This document shows positions 26,526-37,700 of a stretch of DNA of 64,000 nucleotides, in pieces. The number at the start of each line of letters is the position of its first letter. The stretch's first letter is position 1. The stretch lies in the NCBI RefSeq assembly GCF_014697195.1, contig NZ_JACJRJ010000018.1:47937-111936 (forward strand), given 5' to 3'. Source of the DNA: Cylindrospermum sp. FACHB-282 (GTDB lineage Bacteria > Cyanobacteriota > Cyanobacteriia > Cyanobacteriales > Nostocaceae). The position numbers were made by a program, and so were the translations under genes. The notes beneath the pieces are model-generated. The model made no database searches, was not told the origin of the DNA, and saw only the letters and a list, made by a program, of their open reading frames with translations.

Positions 26526-29500
26526 TTTTTTGCAAATATGACGCTCATCTTCTTTCACGTTTGGATTATTCTGGAGGTAGTCTGCTAATCTCGCACACCC
26601 TTGCTGCATCAAGTCATCTAAATCTAAATCCCACAGCATCACCCCAGCATCTTTACCACCACTCAGCAACAATTTACCATTGGGACTAAAAATAACGCTG
26701 TTAACTTGATGCGGATGTCCCAAAAGGCTTTTGAGTAATGTGCCGGTTGCGGTGTTCCACAGTTTGATAGTATTGTCAGCGCTACCAGAAGCGAGAATTT
26801 GGCCGTCAGCAGTAAAACTCAGGCTGGTTACACCGTCGCTATGTCCAGTGAGAGTATTGATTAAGCTACCGTCAGCGATGCGCCAAAGCTTGATAGAATT
26901 GTCCCAACTGGCGGAAGCAAGGGTTTTACCGTCCGGGCTAAATTTTACGGATGCGATCGCTAAACCATGTCCAGTAAAATTCTGAAGTAACCTCCCATCT
27001 CTTTGCCAAAGTTTGACTGTATTATCAGCACTAGCAGAAGCGAGGCTTTTACCATCTGGGCTAAAACTGACACTTGTCACCTCATCAATATGTCCCGTCA
27101 GCGTTTGTAATAACTTACCATCTGCAATTTGCCACAACTTAATCGTCTTGTCAGCACTACCAGAAGCCAGAATCCGATTATCTGGACTAAAACTAATACT
27201 TGTAACTCTGTTATTATGTCCTGTAAATGTTTTAATTAACTGATAATTTTGAGTATTCCAAACTTTAATAGTTTTATCAGCACTAGCTGTTGCCAAAAAT
27301 TTTCCATTTGGGCTAAAAGCCACAGCATTTATAATATCTGAATGTCCTTTAAAACTTTGTAACTTAGTAAACTTATCTCCTTGCCAAATAGTGATATTTC
27401 CATCCCAACCAGCAGAGGTAAATATTTTACCATCCCCAGTGAAATCAGTACTATTAACATTGTCTACTAGGGGTTCATGATTCGGCACCTGCCAAAATTT
27501 AATAGTTTTATCAGCACTAGCAGAAGCAATAACCTTACCATCTAGGCTAAAGCTGACATCTCTAACTTGTTCACCATGCCCTTTCAAAGTAGCCAATAAA
27601 CTCCCATTTAAACGCCAAAATTTAATAGTATTATCAGCAGATGCAGAAGCTAAAATCTGACCATCCGGACTAAAACTGATGCTATTAACTTGTTCATTGT
27701 GAGATTCCAAACTTTGTAATAACTTACCATCAAAATTCCATAACTTAATAGTTTTATCACCACTAGCAGAAGCAATATATTTACCATCAGGACTAAATTT
27801 AACACGAGTAATGCGTCCCTTATGTCCCACCAGACTTGTAATTAACTTACCATTTGATACCTGCCAAAGCTTCACCACATTATCTTCACCACCAGAAGCG
27901 ATAACCTTACCATCAGGACTAAAGCAAACAGTATTTACCCAACCATCATCAGCATTCCATACTTTAATTAAACCGCCATCAACGCGCCATAACCTTACAG
28001 ACTTATCCAAACTACTAGAAGCAATCACCTTACCATCAGGACTAAAACTGATATCCGTAACAATATCAGAATGTCCAGAAAAAGACTTCCTTAACCTACT
28101 ATTAATTTTAAAATTTCCTCCTCTTTTATTCTCTTGGCGTTCTTGGCGTTCTTGGCGGTTAGTTAAAAAAAACTTCTTACCCAATCCGACATCATTAATA
28201 AAAACTTTAATAATATTATCAGCACTAACAGCGACAAACCTCCCATTAGGACTAAAAACTACAGATGTAACTCGGCTTTTAAATCCCGTCAAACTTCTAA
28301 TTAATCGCCCATCTAAACTCCAAAACCTTACCGTTTTATCATCACCAGCAGAAGCGAGAAACTTACCATCAGGACTAAAACTGATAGCATTAACTTGTTG
28401 ACTGTGACCTAGCAACCGATTTAATTCTTGAGTTTGAGTAACAGCTTGCTGAAAACTCGCCGTAGTTGCAAATTCGATATTTTTTGGTGGAGCAAAAACC
28501 TGCTTAAGTTCTCGCCCAGCTTTTACACTTGCAATTAAAGCTTCCAATTGCTGATTAGATAATAACAAAGCAGCCGAAGAAGCATTCAAAGCCGCAACTT
28601 CTCGCAGTTGAGCCGATTGCTTTTGGAAGTAAGCCAAACCCCCGAAAGCACTAGCAGCAATACCCAAAATACTAATAACTGCAACAGCCCGTTGCGCTTG
28701 TCTGAGTCTCTTTTTTTGCTCAAATTGCTGTCGCCCTCTAGCTTCTAAACAAGCAAAAATAAAGTGTTGGACATCTTGAGATAATTCATCTGTATATTTA
28801 ATAAAAATTTCTTCAGCTTCCCCTAGACGAATACCTGACAGCAAAAAATCAGCTTGTTCATCGTGATGTTTCCATAAAGCAGCTGCTTGCTCAACTTGCC
28901 GTTGCGATCGCAGTCTACTACGATTTTCCTCCAACCACCAGCGCAAAGTTGACCAATAACGGATAAGGATTTCATGAACTACTTCTATCGTCACCACCGA
29001 AGAAGAAGCGATGAGAGACACTTCCTCACCTTGCACACTCCCCACCACCACCAACTTTCCAGCAGTTAAAGCTTGCAGAGTTCTGTCCACCAACAAAACC
29101 GGATATCTTTGCACAACCAACTCAGACTTAAAAATCCGCCGCCGAGTATCTTCCGTACCCTCCCCTAATTGCGTTAGTGAAAGAAAAATCCAGCGCGTGC
29201 AATCTTGAGCCTGACCATCTAAACCCTCATAAACCCCCTGGGCCTTCCGTTCCAACGCACCTTTAATCCCACCTACCTGCTGTTGATAAGCGAACAGCGT
29301 CAACACACCCCCTTGACGGAACTCCCACAACTGTTCAAGCACAAATTCCAACAGCGGTAAATCTCCCGCCGAGTGGTTTAACTCCTGTAACAAAACTTCC
29401 ACCAGTCCCGGTTCTACCTTTAAACCCACTTGTTCCGCTGGGTTAACAATTACACGGCGATAGTCATCATCACCCAGATTTGGCGGTACCAAAACACTCG

Positions 29501-31664
29501 ACTGCTGCAACCACCTAGCCATTGCAGGAACTTCCAGACAAGCAGCGATAAAATCAGCCCGTAAAGTAATTACCAATTTAAACTTATCAGGCGCATACTC
29601 TACCGCCCCCAACACCAACTCTAAAAAGCGCTGTCTATCTTCACTCGGCGCCAGAGTGAATAATTCCTCAAACTGGTCAATTACCAAAACCACCATTGGT
29701 TCCTGTCGGCTACGCACCCAGTAGACAAAGCCTTCCACCCCCTGGTATAGCATTCCCTCTAATAAAAGATGGGGCGGTGGCTGTAAGCTTTCCCCTCTCG
29801 CCTCCCCACTAAGTCTGCGTGCTAAAGCTTCCAAAGGACATGTACCCGGACACAAGCTTTTTATCCACCAAGAATCGCTACCAGGGAGTTGTTTACCATG
29901 ACGCAACTGAGCAATTAATCCCCCATGTACCACAGAAGATTTACCACTACCAGAAGCACCCACCACAGCGAGAAATGATTTGTGCGCTATTTGGCTAATT
30001 AAATGCTGAGTTAAAGTTTCTCTACCGTAAAAATATTGGGCATCTTCTTCACCAAAAGCGCGTAACCCCCGATAAGGGCAAATTTTTAAATCCAATGCTG
30101 CTGTATTGCTGCGTCCACCAGTAGTTGCAGGGATGATTTCCATCACACCCTGAGTACCTGATAGCCAAATGTGTAAATTGAAAGCACCAGCCAGGTATAC
30201 TTGCAATTGGGTAATCCAGCCAGCTACTGATAAGCCAGCGGGTTTGGTAGCAGCTTGCAAAGTATCGATAAGCCCTTGAGCAAACTGTTCAGGATTAGCT
30301 TTGCCAGAGTTAGCTGCAATAATACATTGTCCCGTCTCAGAGCCAAGTTGCAAATCTTCTACCCATTCCTGTAGAGATGCGGTAAACCCTACATCAACTA
30401 CAGGACAATCTAAAATAATGATTTGTTGCGCGACTTGGGAAAGACCTAACTGTTGTTTTAACCAAGAACGACCCAACCACATATCTTCTAACAAAACAAA
30501 AGCCGCTTCTCCAGTGGGGGTTTGAGCCAAGCGTCCCCGCAGATATAACAAAACTGTAACTGGTTCTTCAAGTCTCTGTCGCTGTTTTTGACTGAGTGAA
30601 CCCAGGCAATCTTGAATTGCGGCACGGATATCTTCAATCGTTGTGGTTCCAGAACGAGGTAAATACTCCAACTCAAAAGCAGCAGCACTAGCCAAAACTT
30701 TACTAAAATCTAGCGTCTTCTGAGAACCGCTAATTCCTTCTATTACCAGTGCTGTTCTTGGAGGACGGGATTCAGGAATTGCCGGAATTGCCCCTAAAAT
30801 GAGTTCTCCGACTCCTTCGACAATTCGCTTCGGTGTTTGTAGCGGGTATTCGCTAAAAAGATGAGTATCTCCTTTACCTCTTTTTTGTTGATTAATTAAT
30901 CTTAACTGTTGATTTGTTTTATCTATATATTGCAAGGTTTGGTGATAAACATAGCGATAAAGTCCATCAGCAGAAATTGCCCCTTGAGCATCTGCGGCGT
31001 CGCCTTGTAAACCCCGCATTAAATAATAAGTAAATACCCCATGACCCAGTTCCGGAAATTCCCAAGATTGTTGATTTGTATCGCAAGAAAGTAAAGCATA
31101 AAAACCTTTACTTTTCGTGGCACGTTGATGTAATAATTCCACTAATTGCGGTGTGGGATTCGTCCCCCTCAGTGTCATTCCCCCACTATGACAAGCATCT
31201 AGCCATACTAACTGATTCTGTGCCTTACTATTACCTAATAGCTGCAACAATTCCTGTACAGCTAAAGCTGTATTTGGTAAATCATCTTTTTGTGTATCTG
31301 CTAAACATAAAAATGCTTGCTCATTTTGGGGATGAAGCATTCCGTGTCCAGAAAAATAAAAGAGAATTGTATCCAGTGGTGCAGCAGCAGCACTTATTCG
31401 CTGTAAATTTGTCTTAACCGTTGCTAACAGTGATAATTCCTGAGCAAAATCATGATAAATCTTTACTTCTCTTTGCGGAAATTGCTCCTTTGTTGCACCT
31501 ACTAAAGCTTCTGCTAATATCTGACAATCTACTGCTGAGTAGCGTAATGATGGGAGTTGTTTATCTTGATATTCGTTGACTCCCACCAGCAACAACCACA
31601 GTTTAGAGGTAATTGTTTGTTTACCTGGAGTTGATTGACTGGTAGCAACACTGCGTGGACACAT
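26520..31664 (-). CDS. Caspase-STAND ATPase-WD40 protein (1714 aa)
   Basis: The N-terminal caspase/metacaspase p20 domain (about 22-260) has the catalytic dyad His107 (FSGHG) and Cys158 (DACHSGG). A middle region (about 290-510) of unclear fold follows. Next is an nSTAND1-type ATPase starting [20 protein letters not shown], with Walker [10 protein letters not shown] near 568 and Walker [13 protein letters not shown] single membrane-like helix lies near 990 ([18 protein letters not shown]). Then come fourteen WD40 repeats (about 1085-1690), enough for two seven-bladed propellers. Such proteins resemble NLR/apoptosome sensors: WD40 senses, STAND oligomerises, protease executes. A role in regulated cell death or defence is inference. 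Blade 2 contains a repeat-derived insertion. Confidence 0.9.
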   Translation of the reverse strand: MCPRSVATSQSTPGKQTITSKLWLLLVGVNEYQDKQLPSLRYSAVDCQILAEALVGATKEQFPQREVKIYHDFAQELSLLATVKTNLQRISAAAAPLDTILFYFSGHGMLHPQNEQAFLCLADTQKDDLPNTALAVQELLQLLGNSKAQNQLVWLDACHSGGMTLRGTNPTPQLVELLHQRATKSKGFYALLSCDTNQQSWEFPELGHGVFTYYLMRGLQGDAADAQGAISADGLYRYVYHQTLQYIDKTNQQLRLINQQKRGKGDTHLFSEYPLQTPKRIVEGVGELILGAIPAIPESRPPRTALVIEGISGSQKTLDFSKVLASAAAFELEYLPRSGTTTIEDIRAAIQDCLGSLSQKQRQRLEEPVTVLLYLRGRLAQTPTGEAAFVLLEDMWLGRSWLKQQLGLSQVAQQIIILDCPVVDVGFTASLQEWVEDLQLGSETGQCIIAANSGKANPEQFAQGLIDTLQAATKPAGLSVAGWITQLQVYLAGAFNLHIWLSGTQGVMEIIPATTGGRSNTAALDLKICPYRGLRAFGEEDAQYFYGRETLTQHLISQIAHKSFLAVVGASGSGKSSVVHGGLIAQLRHGKQLPGSDSWWIKSLCPGTCPLEALARRLSGEARGESLQPPPHLLLEGMLYQGVEGFVYWVRSRQEPMVVLVIDQFEELFTLAPSEDRQRFLELVLGAVEYAPDKFKLVITLRADFIAACLEVPAMARWLQQSSVLVPPNLGDDDYRRVIVNPAEQVGLKVEPGLVEVLLQELNHSAGDLPLLEFVLEQLWEFRQGGVLTLFAYQQQVGGIKGALERKAQGVYEGLDGQAQDCTRWIFLSLTQLGEGTEDTRRRIFKSELVVQRYPVLLVDRTLQALTAGKLVVVGSVQGEEVSLIASSSVVTIEVVHEILIRYWSTLRWWLEENRSRLRSQRQVEQAAALWKHHDEQADFLLSGIRLGEAEEIFIKYTDELSQDVQHFIFACLEARGRQQFEQKKRLRQAQRAVAVISILGIAASAFGGLAYFQKQSAQLREVAALNASSAALLLSNQQLEALIASVKAGRELKQVFAPPKNIEFATTASFQQAVTQTQELNRLLGHSQQVNAISFSPDGKFLASAGDDKTVRFWSLDGRLIRSLTGFKSRVTSVVFSPNGRFVAVSADNIIKVFINDVGLGKKFFLTNRQERQERQENKRGGNFKINSRLRKSFSGHSDIVTDISFSPDGKVIASSSLDKSVRLWRVDGGLIKVWNADDGWVNTVCFSPDGKVIASGGEDNVVKLWQVSNGKLITSLVGHKGRITRVKFSPDGKYIASASGDKTIKLWNFDGKLLQSLESHNEQVNSISFSPDGQILASASADNTIKFWRLNGSLLATLKGHGEQVRDVSFSLDGKVIASASADKTIKFWQVPNHEPLVDNVNSTDFTGDGKIFTSAGWDGNITIWQGDKFTKLQSFKGHSDIINAVAFSPNGKFLATASADKTIKVWNTQNYQLIKTFTGHNNRVTSISFSPDNRILASGSADKTIKLWQIADGKLLQTLTGHIDEVTSVSFSPDGKSLASASADNTVKLWQRDGRLLQNFTGHGLAIASVKFSPDGKTLASASWDNSIKLWRIADGSLINTLTGHSDGVTSLSFTADGQILASGSADNTIKLWNTATGTLLKSLLGHPHQVNSVIFSPNGKLLLSGGKDAGVMLWDLDLDDLMQQGCARLADYLQNNPNVKEDERHICKKS
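28100..28195. repeat. 9-bp repeat insertion inside a WD40 blade
   Basis: Three 9-bp units (TCTTGGCGT, TCTTGGCGT, TCTTGGCGG) lie at 28132-28158 within an AT-rich patch. They encode the out-of-place [15 protein letters not shown] between the second and third WD40 repeats. Similar tracts are intergenic elsewhere in Nostoc-type genomes. Confidence 0.6.
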
Positions 31665-32013
31665 TTTTTTAATTAGAAATTAAAAATTAAGAATTCAAAA
31701 TTTTGCCATTAGGTAAAACCAGAGTAATATTATGGCTAGTTTTACAGGTATTTTTAGGTAAATGAACTACAAGTTGAAAATTAAAAACCCTGTAGAGACA
31801 AGTCATGCTTAGTCTCTACACTGTGGTCTAAATAAATGAAAACTACTGTAAGTTGCTTTACTCTATAGGTTGACTGTTATTGTTTTATGCAAGTTTAGTA
31901 ATTACTCCTAGGTAGTAAGTAAACATACTTAAGGTAACTCAATTACTTGAATAAAAGAGTACACTATTCTCAATCAAACCCACAAAATTCATAACGGAGG
32001 AACTACTAGCAAA
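31665..32013. other. Intergenic region with a dispersed hairpin (349 bp)
   Basis: This divergent spacer contains TGTAGAGAC and GTCTCTACA (31791-31820), a perfect 9-bp stem. It is one of several GTAGAGAC-type palindromes in the window (also 33714-33739). Promoters for both flanking genes must be here. A strong CGGAGGA ribosome-binding site precedes 32014. Confidence 0.55.
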
Positions 32014-32922
32014 ATGGCTGATAACCAAGATCATAACGTCGTTGACTCACAAAAGCCTAAAACTTTTCCTCTTAGTTTAGCTTTAGTATTCATCATGGGT
32101 CTTTGCATCATCAATTTAAGAGATACTCAGCCAATAATCCCGATTTTTGGATTTCATGGAATTACTAATCATAAAAATTCTAATTTGCCATCTCAACAAG
32201 AAGATATGGACTACCCTCAACAAGATTTAGAGAAACTATTAAACTATTTAATTGTTCATGATTATTGGTTTCTCAGTACGCAAGATTTGTATGATTTCTA
32301 TTTAACAAAATCAAAAGAAATCCCTGCTACACATCGCTACAAAAAGCCAATTATGCTTACTTTTGATGATGGATATAAAACAATATCCACAAATTTACTA
32401 CCTCTGTTGTCGAAGCTGGAAAAAAAATATAAGCAAAAAGTAAAAGTTGTTTTATTTATCAATCCTGGTACTTTAGCTAGTGACAAGAGTGTTGCTTCAA
32501 CTCACTTAGGATGTCGGGAATTAAGAGAAGGATTGCAAAAGGAATTTTTTGATATTCAATCTCATGGTTTAAATCATAAAAATTTAACAGAAATTTCTCG
32601 TCCCCAGCTAGTTAATGAATTATTACGAGCAAGGATTGAACTGAGAAAATGTACCCAAGATTTAGACCCAGACCAAAGAGTAGCATCTCATCTGGCTTAT
32701 CCTTATGGGGCTTACAATAAACAAGTAGAATCCTATGTTTTTAAATATTATTTATCGAGCTATCTATATAATAATGAAATTCTAGATTCTAGTTGTTTAA
32801 CCAACTACTATAAAATTCCTCGGTTAATGGTTAACCGCCACAATTCAAACAAGGAACTAATAAAGATGGCTGAAAATTTTAAACTAAATCAAAAGACTTC
32901 AAAACCTAAAATCAAATGTTGA
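32014..32922 (+). CDS. Membrane-anchored polysaccharide deacetylase (CE4)
   Basis: This 302-residue protein has an N-terminal transmembrane helix (about 19-36), then a NodB/CE4 domain. MLTFDDGYKT carries the catalytic/metal Asp pair (118-119), IQSHGLNHKNL carries the metal-binding His residues near 180, and LAYPYGAYNK is the later motif. It should remove acetyl groups from an extracytoplasmic glycan. No glycan cluster is adjacent, so the substrate is unknown. Confidence 0.85.
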   Translation: MADNQDHNVVDSQKPKTFPLSLALVFIMGLCIINLRDTQPIIPIFGFHGITNHKNSNLPSQQEDMDYPQQDLEKLLNYLIVHDYWFLSTQDLYDFYLTKSKEIPATHRYKKPIMLTFDDGYKTISTNLLPLLSKLEKKYKQKVKVVLFINPGTLASDKSVASTHLGCRELREGLQKEFFDIQSHGLNHKNLTEISRPQLVNELLRARIELRKCTQDLDPDQRVASHLAYPYGAYNKQVESYVFKYYLSSYLYNNEILDSSCLTNYYKIPRLMVNRHNSNKELIKMAENFKLNQKTSKPKIKC

Positions 32923-33261
32923 TATGCTTTAAATGCCTCATCTTTTAAGTATATTTAATCTCAAATTATCTACACCTGCCTGATAGATTTTTTGCTTGTA
33001 CTAATTTTATATGAGGCTGGGCTTTATGCACTTTGGGGTAATTTATCAATTGTCCCAGAGCGCATATATCTTTGGGTGAACCCTATAAGCATATTTTAAA
33101 AAATAAATGTATTAGAGTTAAATTATTTTATGTATTGCTACCAAGCTACCCTTTGTTATGATATATTTAACTTTGCTATTAGTTCTAATCATTTTTGCAA
33201 ACGTAGTTGGTAAATAGCTGAAGTTTCAAAGTCTTGAATTATCATTACAGGAGGTGCATCA
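32923..33261. other. Intergenic region (339 bp), nothing recognised
   Basis: AT-rich, no repeat or frame supported. It contains the promoter side of the 98-aa gene, which has a good AGGAGG ribosome-binding site. Confidence 0.4.
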
Positions 33262-33558
33262 ATGCCAAGTATTTTGAAAATAAAAGATAATGTTGGCACT
33301 ACTACTTTCAAGCAAAGCTCGCAACAAGTCAAAGACCTCAAAAAGGCTGATCCCACTTATGTAGCTAAAGCAGGTACGCTATTTTTTGTCTCATCTATTG
33401 ATCGTGGTTCTAGTGATTCTAAAAGTTCTAGTTATTACGGTGGTGATCACTGGAAAGTGACTTTTAAGGACAAGCTTAAACCTCAAGAGGGCAGTGATCC
33501 TTTACAAACTTGGTTTGTTTATAGAGATCATGTAGAAGAATATAGGCTTATACCTTAA
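33262..33558 (+). CDS. Hypothetical protein (98 aa), Ser-rich, beta-type
   Basis: This small protein starts 8 bases after CAGGAGGTGC, a near-perfect Shine-Dalgarno. The sequence alternates beta-type stretches (TLFFVSSID, HWKVTFKDKL, TWFVYRDHVEEYRL) with a Ser/Asp/Tyr/Gly-rich loop. This suggests a compact SH3-like or beta-barrel fold, without a recognised family. No signal peptide is present. The function is unknown. Confidence 0.6.
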   Translation: MPSILKIKDNVGTTTFKQSSQQVKDLKKADPTYVAKAGTLFFVSSIDRGSSDSKSSSYYGGDHWKVTFKDKLKPQEGSDPLQTWFVYRDHVEEYRLIP

Positions 33559-34340
33559 TTCTAACCAGATAATTTTGGATCTGCTAGTTACATGGTTTTA
33601 AATAAGAGGCTTGTAACTAGCTCTATTAATTTATTGAAAATTAAAATTTTGCATCGGTAGTTTGTTACTTGTCATAGCGTTTTTTTTATGAAGATGCGCT
33701 TTTTTCGTCACTGTAGAGACGTTATATGTAACGTCTCTAGGACTTATGAATTGACAAAAAATCGTAAATAGGACTTAGAGGATGTTTGAAAAGTCTAATT
33801 TATTACTTAAATGGGCGATTGAAAATCGCGCGCCACTTGCTTCAAGTCGGCGGAGCCGAAGGCAGTCGCTTTATGCAGGCGTTCCCGTCCACCGCGCTGC
33901 CTCCCCAACGCAGTGGCTTGGCTACACTCCTACTTTACCCACCGACCTGGGTTTGAAAACCTTGATGTTTCATTAGTCCGCGCAGGCGGACTTTGTTTGT
34001 GTAGTAGCGAATTGTATTCGCCTAAAACTGATGCATCCTACCTGTAGTGTGCGTTTCCTAGCGCACAATCTATAGAACTTTCAATCAATAAAACTGATGT
34101 TCATATTTACTAGGACTTACTTCCTTTGGAAATTCATCCTAATTTTGGGCTTTTTTAAAGGTGTTCGGATGCGTCTCTTTACGCATCCTACCCGTAGCGT
34201 GCGTTCCCTAATGCATGGATTAAGATTTTCAATGAATAATAACAGCCTACATATTTAGCATTTTTTGTCAATGTGTAAGTCCTAGGCCAATTCAACGGAC
34301 ATCATATAAATAATCTGATGGAATTTGACGGTGATAATTA
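33559..34340. repeat. Intergenic repeat block (782 bp)
   Basis: It contains a 26-bp palindrome TAGAGACGTTA-TATG-TAACGTCTCTA (33714-33739). A GC-rich dispersed-repeat mosaic (about 33820-33990) creates a spurious open frame. A MITE-like element (34112-34283) closes the block. No gene is supported. Confidence 0.65.
34112..34283. mobile_element. MITE-like element, copy A
   Basis: It is bounded by AGGACTTAC and its exact complement GTAAGTCCT. Internally it has ATGCGTCTCTTTACGCATCC and GCGTGCGTTCCCTAA-type blocks, shared in inverted orientation with the copy at 62369-62541. It carries no coding capacity. Confidence 0.65.
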
Positions 34341-34727
34341 TTATTTTTCCCAACTCCAACCAAGGACAGTAGCTACTTGACTAGCTAATTCTAGGGGTTG
34401 GAAAGGTTTGGCGATCGCAGTCTTTATCCCCATTTGGGCATAGCGCTGACGATCAGAAGCCTGAATTTTAGCAGTTAACAAAATCACCGGAATCGCTTTC
34501 GTAGCTGGATTTGCTTGTAGTTTCTCAAAGGTGGTCAGCCCATCCATATCTGGCATCATCACATCCAGCAAAATTGCATCTGGTTGGTAAGTCTCAGCTT
34601 GAATTATGCCCTCTTTGCCAGAACTTGCCGTTAATACTTCCCAGCCTGCAAGAGTTTCTAAGCAAATCTTGGCAACTTCTTGAATATACTGCTCGTTATC
34701 AACCACTAGAATCCGTTTTACTGTCAT
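34341..34727 (-). CDS. Single-domain response regulator
   Basis: This 128-residue receiver domain has the acidic pair in LVVDNEQY, the phospho-acceptor Asp in ILLDVMMPDMDG, Thr in VILLTAK, and Lys in IAKPFQP. There is no output domain, so it probably relays phosphate or acts by protein contact. Its ATG overlaps the stop of the upstream hybrid kinase gene by 4 bp (ATGA), so the two are translationally coupled and likely act in one phosphorelay. Confidence 0.9.
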   Translation of the reverse strand: MTVKRILVVDNEQYIQEVAKICLETLAGWEVLTASSGKEGIIQAETYQPDAILLDVMMPDMDGLTTFEKLQANPATKAIPVILLTAKIQASDRQRYAQMGIKTAIAKPFQPLELASQVATVLGWSWEK

Positions 34728-37700
34728 GATTCCCCTTCCCCTTGTTGGTTTTGAGTAATTCGCCCCAGCAAATCCATCACCCGTTGTTCAAATTGTTGGA
34801 TTGTGACTCGCCCTTTAGTCAAAAATTCTGTATGTCCTAATTTAAGTCGCTGGCGTTCCGACTCGTCTAGATCCTTAGCTGAGTAAACGAATACTGGGAT
34901 ACTACAAAGCTGATTGTGCTGCTGTAGCCAATCTACTACTGTAAACCCATCGCTCTCCGGTAGAATCAGATCGAGAATCAGAACATCGGGATTAACTCTT
35001 TGACTCAGACGGATAGCCTCCCTTCCAGTTTTGGCCAGGAAAGTTTCAATCTCATGTCTCTCAAACAAAGTAACCAGCAAATCTGCTAAATCATCATCGT
35101 CCTCGACAATCAGAATTCGCACTCGCTTTGAGGGTTCAGCGATCAATTGTCTGAGAGACTGTAACAGGCAGCTCTCTTCAACTGGCTTACTCAACCAATC
35201 CACAAAGTCTGCACTAGGTTGATTCTTTTGGCAAGGTTTGTAGACACTACAAATCATAATCGGTATGTCTTTAGTCTCTTCCCGTTCTTTTAATACTGCC
35301 ATTGTTTCCCAACCATTCATCCCCGGCATGAGCAAATCTAGCAAAATTACGTCTGGATTTTGATCCACTGCTTGAGCGATCGCTTCCTCACCAGTAGCAA
35401 CTGCGACCACCCGATATCCCCTTTGTTGCAGTAGAGTTTGTAAATCCGTACGAATTACCAAATCATCATCACAGACTAACACCAGAGGTGAGTCCTGAGT
35501 TATCCGCTCTAAGTCCTGAATATCGGAGTTTTCTAATTCAGCACTTTCGGGAGGCTCTATAATAGGTATTGTAAAGTAAAAATTACTACCCTTGCCCAAA
35601 GCACTCTCCACCCAAATACGTCCCTCATGTTGTTGGACAATGCTCTTGGAAATTGCCAAGCCCAAACCAGTACCTTCATGGTTGCGTGAATCTGAAGAAT
35701 CAACCTGTTGAAACCGTGCAAAAATACTATCGAGTTTGTCAGCTGGGATGCCACGTCCAGTGTCTTTGATAGATAACAAAATTTCATTACCTTGTTGTTC
35801 CGCTATCAGCCAAACCGTAGATCCAGACGCCGAAAATTTAATGGCATTACTTAGCAAGTTAGTCAGGGTTTGGACAATGCGATCTGGGTCAGCCCATAGC
35901 TGAAGGGATAAACTGGAAATTGATAGAGTCACTCCTGCTTTGTCGGCGAGGGGCTGCAAGACATTCACCGCTGACCCAATGAGGTCAAGTAGATTGCAGG
36001 ATTCCCGTTCCATTTTCACCTCACCCGACTCAATCCGCTCAATGTCTAAAATATCGTTAATCAGGCGGACTAAGCGCTCGGTGCTATCAGTGGCAATTTG
36101 TAACAAGCGTTTTCCCTGCTCCGAGTCTGTGGGCAGCAAACCACTGGCTAACATTCCCAAAGAGCCGTGAATCGAAGTTAGAGGCGTGCGGAGTTCATGA
36201 CTCACCACAGAGACAAACTCATCTTTCATCCGCTCAATTTGCCTGCGTTCCGTTATATCACGTAAAATTACCGTATAAACAGATTCATTTTCTAATCCTA
36301 ATTTAGAGATAGAAGCCTCAGCAGGAAATTCTGTACCATCTTTGCGGCGACCAAATATCTCCCGCCTTTCCCCCATTCTGCGAGCCGGATTTGGGGATTT
36401 ATCAAAATCAACTATATGTTGACGATGGGCGGCGGAAAATCGCCCTGGTAACAGTAAGTCAAGGTTTTGTCCAATAACTTCTTCGGCAGAGTAGCCAAAA
36501 ATTTTTTCTGCACCTTTGTTAAATAAAGTGATGCACTGACTGCTATCAATAGAAATAATCGCATCATCGGCAATACTTAAAATCCCTTCAAACCGAGATC
36601 GAGAAATTCGCAATGCCGACTGTACCCGCTGGCGCTCATCAAGTTCTGACTGCAACTTTTGATTAACGCTAATTAACTCACAAGTGCGCTCTGCTACTCT
36701 TAATTCCAGTTCGTTTTTAGCATTATGGATATCTGCCTCCATCTGTTTGCGTTGAGAAATGTCGCGGGCAACGACTTGAACCGCTGGTTTAGACTGGTAA
36801 ACAAAGGGAGCTGCCACTACCTCTAGTTCCATCACCGTTTTATCCAGCCTGATCCACATTTCTTCCAATAATGAAACTGGCTGTTGGACTTCTCTCAGGT
36901 ATGTAATCCGCTCCTGTACCGCTGCTTGAGAGATGGGATGTACAAAGTCAAGTACCGATTTGCCTAGTAGTTCTTCGGCTTGTGTTGCACCAAGCAGCTT
37001 GATGGCGGCACTGTTTAAAAAGACAAATTTGTCTTCGCTTTGGATAAAAATTGCTTCCGGGCAGAGTTCTACTAACTGTTGATAGCTGGACTCGGTCTGC
37101 TTGAGTGTGGCCACTGCCTGTTGGCTAGAGCCTCTGTTGGGGTGTAGCCTATGGTAAGGATTTTCCACTTCGGCTACGGGAGTTTTTGGGGTTTGGGCCA
37201 TGCGCCGTAGCAGTTTCACTCGCTCCAAGCGGTTGATGATGCGGGTAACTAGTTCTGGGCCAATGATCGGCTTGCTGACAAAGTCATCAGCACCAATGCT
37301 AAATACCTGATTCACAATCTCGGCATCATTATGAACAGTGAGAAACAAAATCGGCAACTCACTCCAGCGCGGATCATTGCGTACCACCTGGCAAAGTTCA
37401 ATCCCATTGACATAAGGCATTTCTACATCCAGAATCAGCATATCTGGGGTCACGGCTTCCAAGGTTTCCCAGAACTTCCGCGGGTCATTGAGAGCGATCG
37501 CATTCAGTCCCCAAGGACTGAGTAAGGTTTGCAACAATGCCAGAATTTGCGGATCATCGTCTACAACCAAGATTTTTGCTTCCCCATGGGGGGCATTTTG
37601 CAGCACTTGTGTCTCTGCTTCTAGCACCTCGGCTGTGAACATTGGCTTGGGGGTTACTTCCAGGGGATTGGTAAAATCAGTTTGGTCTGTTGGCAACTGT

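Noticed and set aside
26731..28401. Several long plus-strand frames opposite the WD40 region
   Set aside because: They are antisense shadows caused by the periodic WD40 codons.
33782..33976. 64-codon plus-strand frame
   Set aside because: It is composed of GC-rich dispersed-repeat DNA, with no ribosome-binding site or family.
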